Shown here in pieces: positions 53,560 through 64,000 of a stretch of 64,000 nt of DNA. Numbering within the stretch: position 1 is the first letter of the stretch; each line of letters starts with the position of its first letter. This DNA is from Apoda limacodes (taxonomy: Eukaryota > Arthropoda > Insecta > Lepidoptera > Limacodidae), in NCBI GenBank assembly GCA_946406115.1, contig OX291542.1:4178959-4242958 (forward strand), read 5' to 3'. The position numbers and the translations under genes are program-made. The notes below the pieces were generated by a model. The model worked only from the letters and a program-made list of their open reading frames with translations, searched no databases and was not told the origin of the DNA.

Positions 53560-53770
53560 GTATATAGAATGGTTTAATATTGCCAGTAAACTCAGTATTA
53601 GATACTCCAGTATCCATTATGTAATACGCATCGCCACCATCAAAAACAAATGTATAATTAACCAATTGTAATGGAAAGACAACACGAGGTCTACTGAAGG
53701 AAGGATGACCTAATAACCGAAGAAATCGATCAGCTAAGTTGTATTTGTATAATAATTCTCCTAGTTAAAG
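53560..53770 (-). CDS. Isolated exon resembling the Asp-box of a subtilisin-like protease
   Basis: The minus-strand frame after acceptor TTTAACTAG reads ELLYKYNLADRFLRLLGHPS and then FPLQLVNYTFVFDGGDAYYI MDTGVSNTEFTGNI. In S8 proteases of the proteinase-K type the block PLxxxYxF...GxxxYxxDTGVxxxxxEFxG surrounds the catalytic Asp, which would be the D of MDTGV. The frame stays open to a TAG near 53560; a weak donor GTAGGG lies just before it. No His-box (HGTH) or Ser-box exon was found on either side, so this is a lone exon or relic. Assignment rests on one short motif. Confidence 0.4.
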
Positions 53771-54480
53771 AATTATTCTAAATGATAATTATTCTTTTGC
53801 GATAGAAAAGAGCATAATAAAGAAAAGATCTCCCGATACCGTGTAATCATTAGCAGAGATTCGCAAAACCTAATAAGAAATAGACAGAAGCAGCGTCATT
53901 ACGCCCGCTGCAGTATACAATATTAATCACGCCGACAAAGTAGTAAAATAAAATCTTACAAAAAATATTATACGTGTAAACAACGTAAAGTGCGGATGAA
54001 TTTCTTTTTTCATCTATATCATGGCGTGGAGTAGTCGTAGGTCGTTAAAAAATATTGCGTGCTGTGTTGGAAGTCATGATAAACTCACTCTCATATTTGT
54101 CAATGCATAGGAGCAGCTCATTTTGGTTTATTTCCTGTGTGACGGTTTTTGAAAAAAAATCATTATGAAGAGTCCATTTTTCGCCTATGAGTCTGCCAAT
54201 TACTGTCCCTTATAATTTCGCTTCCCCATTTTCAACTTAAGCCAATTAATTATAATCGCCACACTCGGCATGCGGGTTGGCGATCGCTTTTTGCTTTTTC
54301 AAAAGTTCTCATCATGCACTGCCCCCACCTTCTGGTATGTCCCTACGTCGCCTCTTACGAAACCCATTAGAGAATCCACATGGAGATTAATAACGATAAA
54401 GTCATATTAAGGATATAAATTTCATGCAGGTGAGTAAGGGCTACTTTGGAGATATAAAGGAAGTTAAAATATATAATACC

Positions 54481-54681
54481 TCACGTTGTATCTCTTTGTC
54501 GTAAGAAGTTTTTAGTTTTGGAAAGTAGCATTACATTTAAATTATCCATAATTGATACAACCATGGGCACAACTTCGAAACAGAGTACAAATAGTAAAAC
54601 CAGAATGGTACAACTCAAAAGTGTCACTGTTGCAAGGTCTGTAAAAGTGGTCACCATTCGTACGCGGTGCACATTATACAA
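54481..54681 (-). other. Hydrophobic reading frame of unknown nature
   Basis: 66 codons with a strongly hydrophobic run (ATVTLLSCTILVLLFVLCFE) and a candidate acceptor TTTTACAG just before it. It could be a receptor-type transmembrane exon or chance. Confidence 0.2.
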
Positions 54682-54697
54682 GTATAACAGAAAAATT

Positions 54698-54986
54698 GGC
54701 CAAGTGCGAGTCGGACTCGCGCACGAAGGGTTCCGTACTATTATCTATAAAAACGGCAAAAAAATCACGTTCGTTGAATGGGAGCCCCCCTTAAATATTT
54801 ATTTTATTCTGTTTTATAGTATTTGTTGTTATAGCGGCAACAGAAATACATCTTCTGTGAAAATTTCAACTGTCTAACTATCACGGTTCATGAGATCTGG
54901 TGACACAGCCGGACGGACGGACGGATGGACAGCGGATTCTTAGTAATTGGGTTCCGCTAATTACCCTTTGAATAAGGAACCCTAAA
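54698..54986 (+). repeat. GGGTTCCGT dispersed repeat, fullest copy
   Basis: GGCCAAGTGCGAGTCGGACT CGCGCACGAAGGGTTCCGTA, ATCACGTTCGTTGAATGGGA GCCCCCC, GGACGGACGGACGG and a final GGAACCCTAAA complementary to its GGGTTCC. Partial copies: 22550-22930, 49700-49790 (-), 56940-57015 (-). Confidence 0.8.
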
Positions 54987-55410
54987 TCTAAACAGCACAG
55001 AAACACACCTTTGCTTGAGTGCATAGACATACCGGCCGCCATGTTGCCAGCGGAGTGTCGCGCGCGTCAGTCGCACTGCAGTGTATCAGCTGATAAGATG
55101 TAACGTGTTTTCGCAAGCGGGGAGTGTGTGGGGTGAGTTGTATTTTAATTTCGTGCACGGCATGGGGTGCATTTGGACAGCCAGACTGGAGGCACATTTG
55201 TGTGCGTAAGAATGCTTCCCTTCAGAATTTATTAACCACCAGGACATCAAAATTTGATTTTTATGGAATAAAATATACTAAAATAATATACTTAGGTATA
55301 CAACTTCAAAAATTATCATGCAGACAGCAAATTCTATGAAGTATTCTGCTTCTAACAAAATGAAAAATTTTAATTAAATAAACCTTATAATTAATGATTT
55401 ATTGCAGAAT

Positions 55411-56390
55411 CATGGTGCGAAAATATAAAAAAAGGATACGCGTAACGTATTCAAGAAGTGAATGAAAAGTCCATCAATTTGCAAATGTAGGAAGGACGAT
55501 TGTCCTTATAATAACATCAACGTTGGAAAACAAAGTCAAGAAATTTAAAGATGGATCTAACGCCGATGGACTCTCACAAACTTTTCATTCAAAATTCAAG
55601 TTCAAGAGCCTACAAGTCTTCTCCTTGGAACAAGAGGCACGCTTAAATGACTACATTTTTAATGAGCTAACGATAGTACGGATTCGGAACCTCGCCTACG
55701 AATACGCGAAAGAGTTGAATTTAAAATATCCAAATGGGACGAAAGTCAAATGGCCAGCCAGAAAAAGCAAGGTATATGGCTGTTCAATGAAATGGCCTTC
55801 AATGATAAAGATTTCGCTCCCATTGACGTGTATGCTTCAAATAATTTGGTAAATGGGCCACCTCATCTGGAAACAAGTACTGTCGCTCTAGAACAACAAC
55901 CATCCACCAGCGTACCATCGACTGATATGAATGAGTCAGATATTCGTGAGCAGTCGCCTTATTTGCTCCAAAATTCTCAAGACATTGTAACCGGAACTGG
56001 ACCCTTCCACCTCTGCGGCTGAGACCAAGCGCTTATTTTCCCATAACACCAGAAGTCATAAGACCTTATCCTACAGCTGTTAGAAACAGAAAAACCAATT
56101 CATAAAGAAAACCGGGTAAATCCCGTATATATACAGATATACCTGAAAAAACTGAACTAGAAAAGCGACATAGACAGAAAGAATTGAAAAAAATAGAACA
56201 GGAAAGGAAAGCCAAAGCAGTAAAAAGTGGTTTGAATGAACTTAATTCAAGACAAAAGAAAATAGAAAGTGATGAAGATTCAGAGGAATCTGAAATATCG
56301 CAATTAAGCTGCGAGAGAGTTCAACATCTCCAGTTGATTTAGAAATGGACGAAGAGTCCAATGATCGTAGTAGTATTGATAACAATAATT
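55411..56390 (+). pseudogene. pogo/Tigger-like transposase remnant
   Basis: Start MVRKYKKRIRVTYSRSE at 55411, then a stop. The Psq-type HTH end (TLENKVKKFKDG) and CENPB-like segment (FSLEQEARLNDYIF, RNLAYEYAKELNLKYP) lie at 55523-55790. The DDE catalytic core is gone: the frame passes from about 55790 to the tail (FNDKDFAPIDVYAS; later TPEVIRPYP, SRIYTDIPEKTELEKRHRQK and an acidic end near 56340). Frameshifts near 55760 and 56022. The tail with RxxIxTDxPEK is standard for insect pogo-like or jerky-like proteins. GC-rich 55010-55140 may be its 5' UTR. Confidence 0.75.
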
Positions 56391-56399
56391 AAAATTGGT

Positions 56400-57285
56400 G
56401 TCATTAGAGAAAATCAAAGATAATTGCTTTATTTATAAAAAGTAAAGTTTTAAAAAAAGACTTCTGTTGTTTTTTACGCCTAGTAAAGTTCTCAGTCACT
56501 ATTCGGGTGAGAGCTGAAATATTCGGAAGAAACTGGGATTATCATGGTCATTCTTATTCCCTGATATAGAAGACATACACACTCTGTATATAAGCAATGT
56601 CGCCATGATCCTCCCTGATCCTCATCCACGAGCGGGCTGTACGGCTAGAATGGCTAGACTTTTACTTTTGAGGTGATTTAAATAATTATAATGTGCAAAT
56701 TTATAATTACCTACTATAAATTTAAATTGTCAAAGAATGTACAACGATCTCATACAAAATGATTGTAAAGATCGCATTTAAACTTTAAACTTCTTCATTT
56801 TTCTAATTAATAAGTAAACTAAGGATGAACGATTTTTTTTTTGCAAATCGTAAAGAGTGCAATTAAAAACAAAAAATTGAGACTAACTTAAAAACCTCAC
56901 ATTTGGCATTATGCCAGTTTTGTAGTCAGCTAACATAAAATGTTCTTGGAGAATTGTGACGGGCACCTACGGAACCCAACACTGCGCGTGACTCGAAACG
57001 CACTTGGCCGGTCTTTGTAAATTTGTTACACAGATTATTGACACCGTAGTGTTTTCATCAAAAGCATTCTTTTTCAAATTTCTAAAGTGGTTGTAAAATA
57101 ATAAAAATTCTTTCATTTACTGACAAGAAGCCCTTGGAATTCCGTTAACTATAATTTATTTGTTTGATTAGGTGGCGTGTGAATGAAACATAGAAATTAT
57201 AAATAACAATACAATGATACTGAGTAACAAATCGTTAAAAAAACGTTACAAATACGAGTCTGGTTTTCAAAACTAGTTTTCTTTT
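56400..57285. other. Spacer and presumed promoter region of the next gene
   Basis: A reversed GGGTTCCGT-family fragment lies at 56940-57015. TATAAATA at 57196-57203 is about 95 bp before the ATG at 57292 and is a possible TATA box. Confidence 0.4.
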
Positions 57286-57291
57286 TCAAAC

Positions 57292-60200
57292 ATGAAGTTG
57301 TCTTTAATAGTTTACGTTATTTTGTGGGTAAGTGAGAAATGTTCAAATTTCTAAAATACCCGCGTTATTGTTAACGTGTTTTTGGGTTCCGTAGTCAAAC
57401 AAGTAAACATCATAGTTTCGCCATGTCCGTCCATCCGTCCAGATGCCAGAACCATTTTATTTCAAAACTATAAATGTTTGGTACACATTAAGATAAATAA
57501 ATACTTCTGCTATAAAATTGTTTTTATTGTGATTATTATTTTGTAATTGTATTTATTGTTTTATTACAGAACATTCTTAATCTAGAATAATTTACATACG
57601 AAGTTTTCATTTAGATTATCAATTTAAATATCAATCAATTTCATAGCAAAGATGCAGTCAAAAGATAACCTCAAGCCAGGACTTGAATCTGCAACTCCTT
57701 ACATTCCGTCTAAGTGCTCTACCAATTGAGCTATCGAGGCACAAGTTAAGCTGATAAAAATCCCAACTACGTCTTTGATCTAAAAATACGTTCGGTACAA
57801 ACGTCCTATAAAACTCCTATGGACTTATAAAGTCCTAGTACATTAATCCTACAAACACATAAATCTTTATAGAATTAAGAAATACAATATAAATATACAT
57901 ACCTACACAGATTATTTAGAATTTCACATTTAAATCAGAAAAAGATGAAAGAGCCAGTCCACAGTGCTTCTGAATAGCCAGCCACTAGTTTGAGGCATTA
58001 TTTAAAAGTAAGGATCAGAAGTACAAATATTAGATATGTAAATGGATGAGCTCGAGAGTTATATGCTTTTATGTAAAGTCTGATTGTAAACATTTAGGAC
58101 AGATTCGAATAAATTAATTACGTTTTGTTTTCTTTCTCCTTTAACGGTGTTTTTTACAGTTTATTTTTGTGTATTGAATGAATGATTTTTTTTTTTATAC
58201 CACTAAGGTGGCAAACAAGCTGACGGCCCGCCTGATGGTAAGCGGTCACCATAGCCTATGGACGCTTGCAACACCAGGGGTATCACTTGCGCGTTGCCGA
58301 CCCTTCAGAAATCTAATAACTTCTTTCTTGAAAAACTCCATACTGTAGTCATTGCAGAAAAGCTTGGCAGGGAGCTCTTTCCACAACTTAAGTGTTCGCG
58401 GGAGGAAGTTTCTCTGAAACCGCACTGTACGCGACCATTTAGGCTCTAAAGTGTGAGAATGAATTCCGTGCCGATGGCGAGCGGTGCGATGGTAGAAAGT
58501 AACCGTGGGCATCATTTCGAATAATTCCTCAAAACACAACCCATTGTACAAGCGGTAGAACACACACAGGGAGGCAAAGTCTCTCCTCAGACTTAAGGGT
58601 TCGATACCGCAAGTGAGTTTGGAATCGTCGACAATTCTCACAGCCCGTCGTTGAACCGAGTCAAAAGGGCCAAGCTGGTATCCGGGTGCACCTGCCCAGA
58701 GATGGCAGCAGTACTCCATATGGGGCCGAACTTGCGACTTGTAAAGTAACAACCTTTGCCCCGACGTGAAGTACTGCTTCGCTCTGTTGAGTACACCAAG
58801 TTTTTTGGTCGCCAGCTTCACCTTATCTTGTAAATAATTCGAGTTCGAGGCAAAGAGACTGTCCAGTAGATCGGCTTTCTCTTCAGCACTATGGGCCAAG
58901 TCACCATCGGTGTTTCGCAGTGATGGTAACGACGACTGGTAAAAGTTCCCTTCGGCAGCTTTGGAAAGCGACTAGAAAGCACGACTCCCAGAAGGATAGC
59001 TCGCAACGCCCACCTATTTTGCCGATGAATTGGAAATTTGCTCTGGCAGTTGCTTTCTTACTGAACCTCGAAGCAGCATTTAATTTGCGTTTTAACTCAA
59101 AAATATTCGGATCCTTATTATTACGAGCCGTGGTCCAAGCCTCATATGCAGTTTGCTTAAGAATTTTAGCTTTTCTGCAAGACCTCCAAACCACGGTCGT
59201 TTTTTGACGCCGGCAGCTACACGCGGGTTAGAAATATAGCATTCCATACCAGCAAGGATTGTCTCAGTGACTGCGGCTGCGCAGACGTCAGGATCTTCTG
59301 AGTTAAAGCAGATCTGCCTCCACTGGTACGATGCGTAAAATTCTCGCAATCCATCCCAGTCTGCCGACTTATAGTGCCACACACGACGCCAATTAGTTGG
59401 CCCAGATGGATCGGGTTGTGAGCATGACATTTGAGTCCAAATGAGACAGTGGTCCGAGGAGCCAAGAGGTGTATCCACTGAGACGGAGTATCCGTCCGGA
59501 CGAGTAGTCAGCAGAAGGTCCAGTAAGGAGCTCGTATGTTCCTCTATATCTGGTATGCTCGTTGGAGAAAGTACCAGCTGAGAGAATCCATAGGTCAGAG
59601 CAAATTCATGAGCAAATATCCCAGCATAGTTATTGGTTCGAGAACTGAGCCACTCGCGATGGTGGGCGTTAAAGTCTCCCAAAATAACCAGTTCTGCTGT
59701 GGGATATTGCTCTAGAACTTTGTCAGTCGTCAAACTCAAATAATGCATCTTGAATTTCAAAACCCGACTTTTCATCAATGCTATGATTTGAAATAGCCAA
59801 TTCATTCTTTTTTTTTTAAGTCGTAATATAATTATTACACGTTTAACATTCTATTTTTGCAGTGAATTATATTTGGTAATAAAATTTTCAAAGGTAAGGT
59901 GCTGAAACTCACTAGCAATGAAATTCCATACAATTTTGCTGGCGCCTATTCGAAAACCGCGGAAAAAAAGGTTGACAAAATAATAATGTATATATACTAT
60001 GGAATTTTACTGAAACAAATTACGCACAATTTTTACCTATACAGTTTTTGAAATAAAATGATTAAAAAAATAAAGTCACCCAGATACTGTAACGGTATTA
60101 CAAGTGCTTAAGTATTTGTCCGAAGATACCTATTCCAGAAGATAGCCGATTTTTTTAATTTAAATCTTTCGTATCCACTTTTTCTTTGTGTACCCACTTT

Positions 60201-61318
60201 TCTGTTAGAGAAATAACACCACTTTCTTAAATCAAATATTTTGCGAAGATAACGATATTTTTTTATTTTTTGCACATTACACTCATCCATCCGGTCCAAA
60301 CTAAGCAAGGCAGACAACGGATAGAAAACAAATACATATATATTGTTTTTTTGGTAATTCTTTACTTTCCAAGAACGTAAGATTTTTACGTAACGATGGT
60401 TTTAACTGATAGAACACTACATTTAAATACACAGGTAAAATTCAAAAACTCTCGAAGGGGAATTGATTTTCACGAAAAAAACGAAATTGATTTCATGCAA
60501 AACCCGCCATTACACACCAACATTTAAAAATACAAAACTTTTTTTTTTCACGAAAATACTTGCCAGTCTAAAGAAAAAAATAAACACAGGATTCAATCGA
60601 TTTTACTTTTCTCTAATTTTAATCGATAGAAAAGCATATTTTTATACTCCAATTAAATCAAAAAACTGGCAGGAAATCCAAACCTTGCCAAGTTAGGTGG
60701 TGAGGAGCGAAGCGACGAGCCATTAGGTTACATAGTGAACACGAGCCGAGTGAAGCGTACCGCGGCAGAGGCCAGAAACAAATTGTTCTAATTTAGAATT
60801 GTTTGGCAGGAGTAGGGGGGGGGGCAGTGTAGACACTGGTTTATTGATCTGAGTGACACGGGTACAATTTGTTTCTGGCTCTCGCTGGCCGCTGCCGCAG
60901 CACTCTCCGCTCGGCTTCGCGCCCAAACTTTCATGTGCTCCGCTTGGCTTTGCGCGCAAGTTTTCATGTTCCAAAGTGGGTCGCCGTGACTATACTAAAT
61001 AAGTAGAAATTGGTTCTGGCGCTCGCCGGCCGCTGCCGCGGCACGCTCCGCTCGGCTTCGCGCGCTAATTTTCATGTGCTCCGCTTGGCTTTGTTCATAT
61101 TTCATGGAAGTAAAAAGCAAACGAGTTTTTTTTTTTAATTCATCTAAACCGTGGCGCACTATTTGTATCATTGACTTTTCACATTTAATTTTTACGGTGC
61201 AATCAATTCTTACCAAATAAAATATCTCAAGCCTTTTTTTATCTTTGTTTTAGGCATTTTACTTCAACTGGGCACAAAGTCAAGTCTTAGACGTTGTTAA
61301 AAAAGTTGTAAAAGGAGG
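57292..61318 (+). CDS. Secreted peptide gene, first two exons only
   Basis: Exon 1 is 57292-57327 (12 codons, MKLSLIVYVILW, donor GTAAGT). Exon 2 is 61255-61318 (acceptor TTTTAG, AFYFNWAQSQVLDVVKKVVK GG, donor GTAAGT, leaving phase 1). Residues 1 to about 20 form a signal peptide with likely cleavage around AQS/Q, and the start of the mature chain, VLDVVKKVVKG, is basic and amphipathic. Later exons were not found and may lie beyond 64000. The intron of 3.9 kb holds a LINE-A copy. The leader has the same length, phase-0 intron after codon 12 and phase-1 second intron as the asparagine-rich gene at 8854-9967. The product is unidentified. Confidence 0.6.
57668..57739 (-). repeat. tRNA-like 72-nt sequence, antisense (tRNA relic or SINE head)
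   Basis: The minus strand has a perfect D stem (GCTC/GAGC with AATTGGTA loop), a four-pair anticodon stem around ACGGAAT and a B box (GATTCAAGTCC). The T stem is broken and position 33 is C, so a working tRNA is unlikely. Confidence 0.45.
58187..59740 (-). mobile_element. LINE-A copy with ~1 kb RT deletion, 5'-truncated
   Basis: The tail is T10 at 58187-58196. The minus strand reads from LSLTTDKVLEQYP (59740) through LGDFNAHHREW and SDHCLIW to LFASNSN. It then joins at about 58838 directly to YLQDKVKLATKKLGVLN and the C-terminus, with a full 3' UTR. The catalytic RT is absent. The linker has a short deletion near 59195 (KKRPWFGGLAEK). It lies in the first intron of the secreted-peptide gene. 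Confidence 0.9.
59745..60760. other. AT-rich intron stretch, nothing recognised
   Basis: No family resemblance seen apart from low-complexity A/T tracts. Confidence 0.35.
60763..61092. repeat. GC-rich inverted and direct repeats
   Basis: GCGGCAGAGGCCAGAAACAA ATTG (60763-60786) is inverted against CAATTTGTTTCTGGCTCTCG CTGGCCGCTGCCGC (60868-60901). The block TTCTGGCTCTCGCTGGCCGC ... TGTGCTCCGCTTGGCTT (60872-60950) is repeated directly at 61013-61090. A G11 run starts near 60816. Confidence 0.7.
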
Positions 61319-61324
61319 TAAGTT

Positions 61325-62125
61325 AATATTTACGTAATCATTTATCATTGGCTAAGATGATGGGGTTGACTTGAGCCGCCATCCAGTAGCTTTTTGGAGC
61401 TCTAATCAGGTCGTCTGTCGAATTAGTAAAACAAGCCATCGCACTATTTATCCTTTAGTGCGTTCTCTGTTATTTGAGATATATAAATGGGTAACGGATT
61501 TTGTCACGCAAAGAAACACCCATCATAGCGCACTCTAAAGTTTGCTAAGCCACTTAGAGCTTATTTAGAAGGCCAAAAGACCAAGTTCCTGTATCGTGAA
61601 ATATCACTGGCAACAAATATTGGTTAAAAACTTGCGAAAAAGAGCCAATATCCCAACAAACGATAATAAACATGGAACTGTAACTTTCCTTTAAACAAAG
61701 CAAAAATTGGCCAAATTGGCTAAAAAATAAGTTAACTAAACTTAACTCATTTCAGTCTATAGGTTTCTGTTTATAAATACATAAAATTGATCATTGTTTA
61801 CTTCCGACCTACAATAAATTCAAAAACAATAAGACATGCGATTAAAATTACAATAAAACAGTACAGGCAGTACTGACAAACCTAATTGACGATGAAAATG
61901 GGCTTTTTCGGAGGCTACTATGAAGTAATCGTATACTCTTCGAGGTCACCTACAGAATAATGCCATCCCCGTCTCGCCATAGAATTAGCTGCTATTTTTA
62001 ATGAAAAATTTTATTCATTAAGATACTTGTTCAGAAAAAATAAATAAACAACGTCCATAGCATGTTTCTAAGACCTGTCACTTAGAAGACATTATAAAGA
62101 CTTATCTTACTTATTATAATTATCT
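61325..62125. other. Intronic or intergenic stretch, nothing firm
   Basis: RLAIELAAIFNEKFYSLRYL near 61975-62035 may belong to the LINE fragment that follows. No third exon of the secreted-peptide gene was recognised. Confidence 0.3.
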
Positions 62126-62129
62126 TTAT

Positions 62130-62660
62130 CGGTTGGGTTTGACTCTGTATCAACTCAAATTTTAAAACTATGAGTAAACGAGTTAGCAACTGCTCTAACT
62201 CTCATATAAATCTTTCTTTTAGTCAGGGAGAATTCCCAGAAATATTGAAACAGTTCATAGTTAAACCGCTTAACAAGAAAAAATACAAAATAGACATATA
62301 TATATATAAATCACCGGTTATAGTCCTTACGATTCCTGCAGTAAATTATTCCAAAAATTAAATATAATGACAGTAACATCTCAATACATATTTGAGATAA
62401 GTGTTTTTGTAAAAAACATTCTCATTTATTTAAAAAGGTAACAGATAACAGAGCTCGAAACTTTATATGTCGAGATCCTACCAAATTACTATACTGTGCG
62501 TGCAGTAATGAATGTTAAAATATACAATAGTCTGCCGAAACATGTCAGAGAGCTAACATTAAAAGAGTTGAAATGAAATTTGTTTGCTAGGAACATGGTA
62601 TGTTACAGAGGTCTTCTAATAATTACTAAAGGTTTCACATGATTCCGTCCTAACAGGGCA
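62130..62660 (+). pseudogene. LINE reverse-transcriptase fragment, internally deleted
   Basis: The plus strand reads DSVSTQIL, LSFSQGEFPEILKQFIVKPL NKK (RT motif 1) at 62140-62290. It then jumps to the C-terminal HYTVRAVMNVKIYNSLPKHV RELTLKEL at 62490-62575. The catalytic centre is deleted. Confidence 0.65.
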
Positions 62661-63038
62661 TGCAAACATTTAGAAGGTAGCTCAGGGGGAAAAAAAATTA
62701 GTTACAGGATAAGAGTTGGCGGAATTAACGGCAAATGGGGTTCGAAAAAAGGGAAAATAAATCCAAGTGATTTTGATTGGCGAGGGGTGGGTTTGAGGGG
62801 TTGAAAATCGTTTTTTGCCATTCTTGGCAGAGCATCTGCTCAGATCACAAAATTTCTACAGAAAAGTAGATAATCAAAAAATCTACAATTTTGGTTCAGG
62901 GTACTTTCGACCTAACCTCAAATTTTACGAGATATTGGCAAAAAACCGATTTTTTGGTATTTTGCCCCAAAAAATGTTCAATATATTCAAAAATTGGACT
63001 AAATGTACACGTCAAAAAATTTCACGAAAAATTTTCGA

Positions 63039-63131
63039 TTTTTGACTTCTTTGACGGCACATTTTTTTCGTCTGAAAGTAAAGTTTTATATAATTTATAA
63101 CAAAAAAATGAGCCGTCAAAGAAGTCAAAAA
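63039..63131. repeat. 30-bp hairpin with 33-nt loop
   Basis: Arms 63039-63068 and 63102-63131: TTGACTTCTTTGACGGC is perfectly complementary to GCCGTCAAAGAAGTCAA. One mismatch in the inner flank. Confidence 0.8.
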
Positions 63132-63281
63132 ACTGTTTTTTCGAAATTCGAGATATTAACTCAGAAAATAGTAGTAATAGAAAAAGTATCTTAAAAATTC
63201 ATCGATATACAAAAGTCAAAAAGATGGAGGTTAGTTAATTAAATTGAGATTTCTTTAATATCAAGCTGCAACAAAGAAATC

Positions 63282-63784
63282 CACCTTCAAATTGGAAAAC
63301 CTTCCTCCAACTGAAGGAGCTGCTGTACAGCATAGCTACAGAGTATACCATCAACTGCAAATTCGGCTAGGCAATGAGCTTGATATGGATAAGGCAAAGG
63401 AATAGGGATGGAAAAATAATCACGGTATACTAAATTTACAGACTTTATTTTAATACCAGAAAAATTATTAAAAATTATTAGTTGTAATTGCGAAACTGGT
63501 TGTGACAATAAAAAATGCGGCTGTCGAAAGCATGGACTCAAATGTACAAATTTGTGCGGTCATTGTCATGGCTCGGAAAATTGCTCTAATAGAGAAAAAC
63601 AAGTCTATGAAGATGCTAGTGATCTAGAAGATGTCGCTGACGAAGAATTGGACAATGATGACCTTCCCGTCGAAACTGATGAAATTGAAGATTAAGATGA
63701 AGTAGAAAACGACGAAGAAGAAGGCTATTCTATTGAATCAGATGAAGAAGATGAACCGATGTTAAAAAAAAACAAATTAAAATA
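63282..63784 (+). pseudogene. Decayed C-terminus of a cysteine-rich (CXC-like) multicopy TE-type protein
   Basis: First frame: LPPTEGAAVQHSYRVYHQLQ IRLGNELD, with stops near 63403 and 63452. After a frameshift near 63450 comes PEKLLKIISCNCETGCDNKK CGCRKHGLKC TNLCGHC: nine Cys spaced C-x1-C-x3-C-x4-C-x1-C-x6-C-x3-C-x2-C-x5-C. An Asp/Glu-rich tail follows, with TAA at 63693-63695 and a second at 63782-63784. This arrangement ends a multicopy family of arthropod proteins I associate with mobile elements; the element type is not established. Confidence 0.6.
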
Positions 63785-64000
63785 AAATTATTTTGATTAA
63801 TGATTTATGTTTTTTAATAAATAATTTTTCCAATTTTTAAAATATCAAATTAAATTAGTAAACATAAACCGTAATCGAAAAACTGTTTATTAACTACATT
63901 TTATTATTAGCAATTAACATTGCAGGTACTAAAATCATGTTATTTACATAAATTTTCAATTACTTAAAGTAGTAGTATTTTATTTTTGTATTTTAACGCA

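Noticed and set aside
54007..54210. Minus-strand frame LIGEKWTLHNDFFSKTVTQE of about 50 codons
   Set aside because: Protein-like composition, but no start, no clear splice sites and no recognised family; such lengths occur by chance.
57668..57739. Functional tRNA gene
   Set aside because: Exactly tRNA length with a perfect D arm, but the T stem is broken and the nucleotide before the anticodon is C instead of T.
35737..58838. Internal gaps of LINE-A read as spliced introns
   Set aside because: The joins do not follow GT..AG against intact copies and show 2-bp overlaps, so deletion or template switching fits better.

Overview
This is a eukaryotic, AT-rich window, almost certainly from a moth or butterfly. 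Genes are interrupted by GT..AG introns in matching phases. Most of the DNA is transposon-derived, and several repeats look like families I know from Lepidoptera: the GGGTTCCGT repeat, tRNA-derived SINEs ending TGTCCAAAAATATTTATT, and repeats ending in TTATAATATTAG or GCTAGT. There is no operon structure, CRISPR array or bacterial signal.

Host genes, assembled by hand from splice signals and reading phase: (1) 8854-9967 (-), a complete three-exon gene for a 122-residue secreted protein that is 37% asparagine; I know of no match. (2) 14500-17453 (-), four exons of a TMEM19/DUF92 membrane protein. (3) 26870-50082 (-), a CRAL-TRIO lipid-transfer gene whose four recognised exons are spread over 23 kb of transposon-filled introns; the last exon has an in-frame stop. 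(4) 57292-61318 (+), the first two exons of another secreted protein. Its signal peptide is cut by introns in the same places as gene 1, so the two may share an ancestral leader cassette. (5) 53560-53770 (-), one isolated exon resembling the Asp-box of a subtilisin-like protease.

Transposons: one APE-type non-LTR family (LINE-A here) occurs at least twelve times. Copies include a nearly intact one (43959-46988), a long decayed one (1-2310), two with about 1 kb of reverse transcriptase deleted (35385-36338, 58187-59740) and many 3' stubs. A second decayed LINE lies at 29600-32235 (-), and pieces of about seven other LINEs are scattered around. DNA elements include a hAT element with a perfect 8-bp target duplication (4284-5356) carrying a nested TTAA-bounded MITE, a Tc1/mariner remnant, a pogo-like remnant and several MITEs. 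Tandem arrays: a 21-bp minisatellite inside a long-TIR element (6165-6770), nine near-identical 44-bp units (10356-10751), a 31-bp array (11606-11726) and a ~109-bp satellite (19750-20640).

The first 14 kb holds the asparagine-rich gene among repeats. TMEM19 follows, then a satellite and DNA-transposon zone (19.7-23 kb). The CRAL-TRIO locus fills 27-50 kb and hosts most LINEs in its introns. The right end (53-64 kb) carries the protease-like exon, the pogo remnant, the second secreted-protein gene and a decayed cysteine-rich TE-type reading frame.
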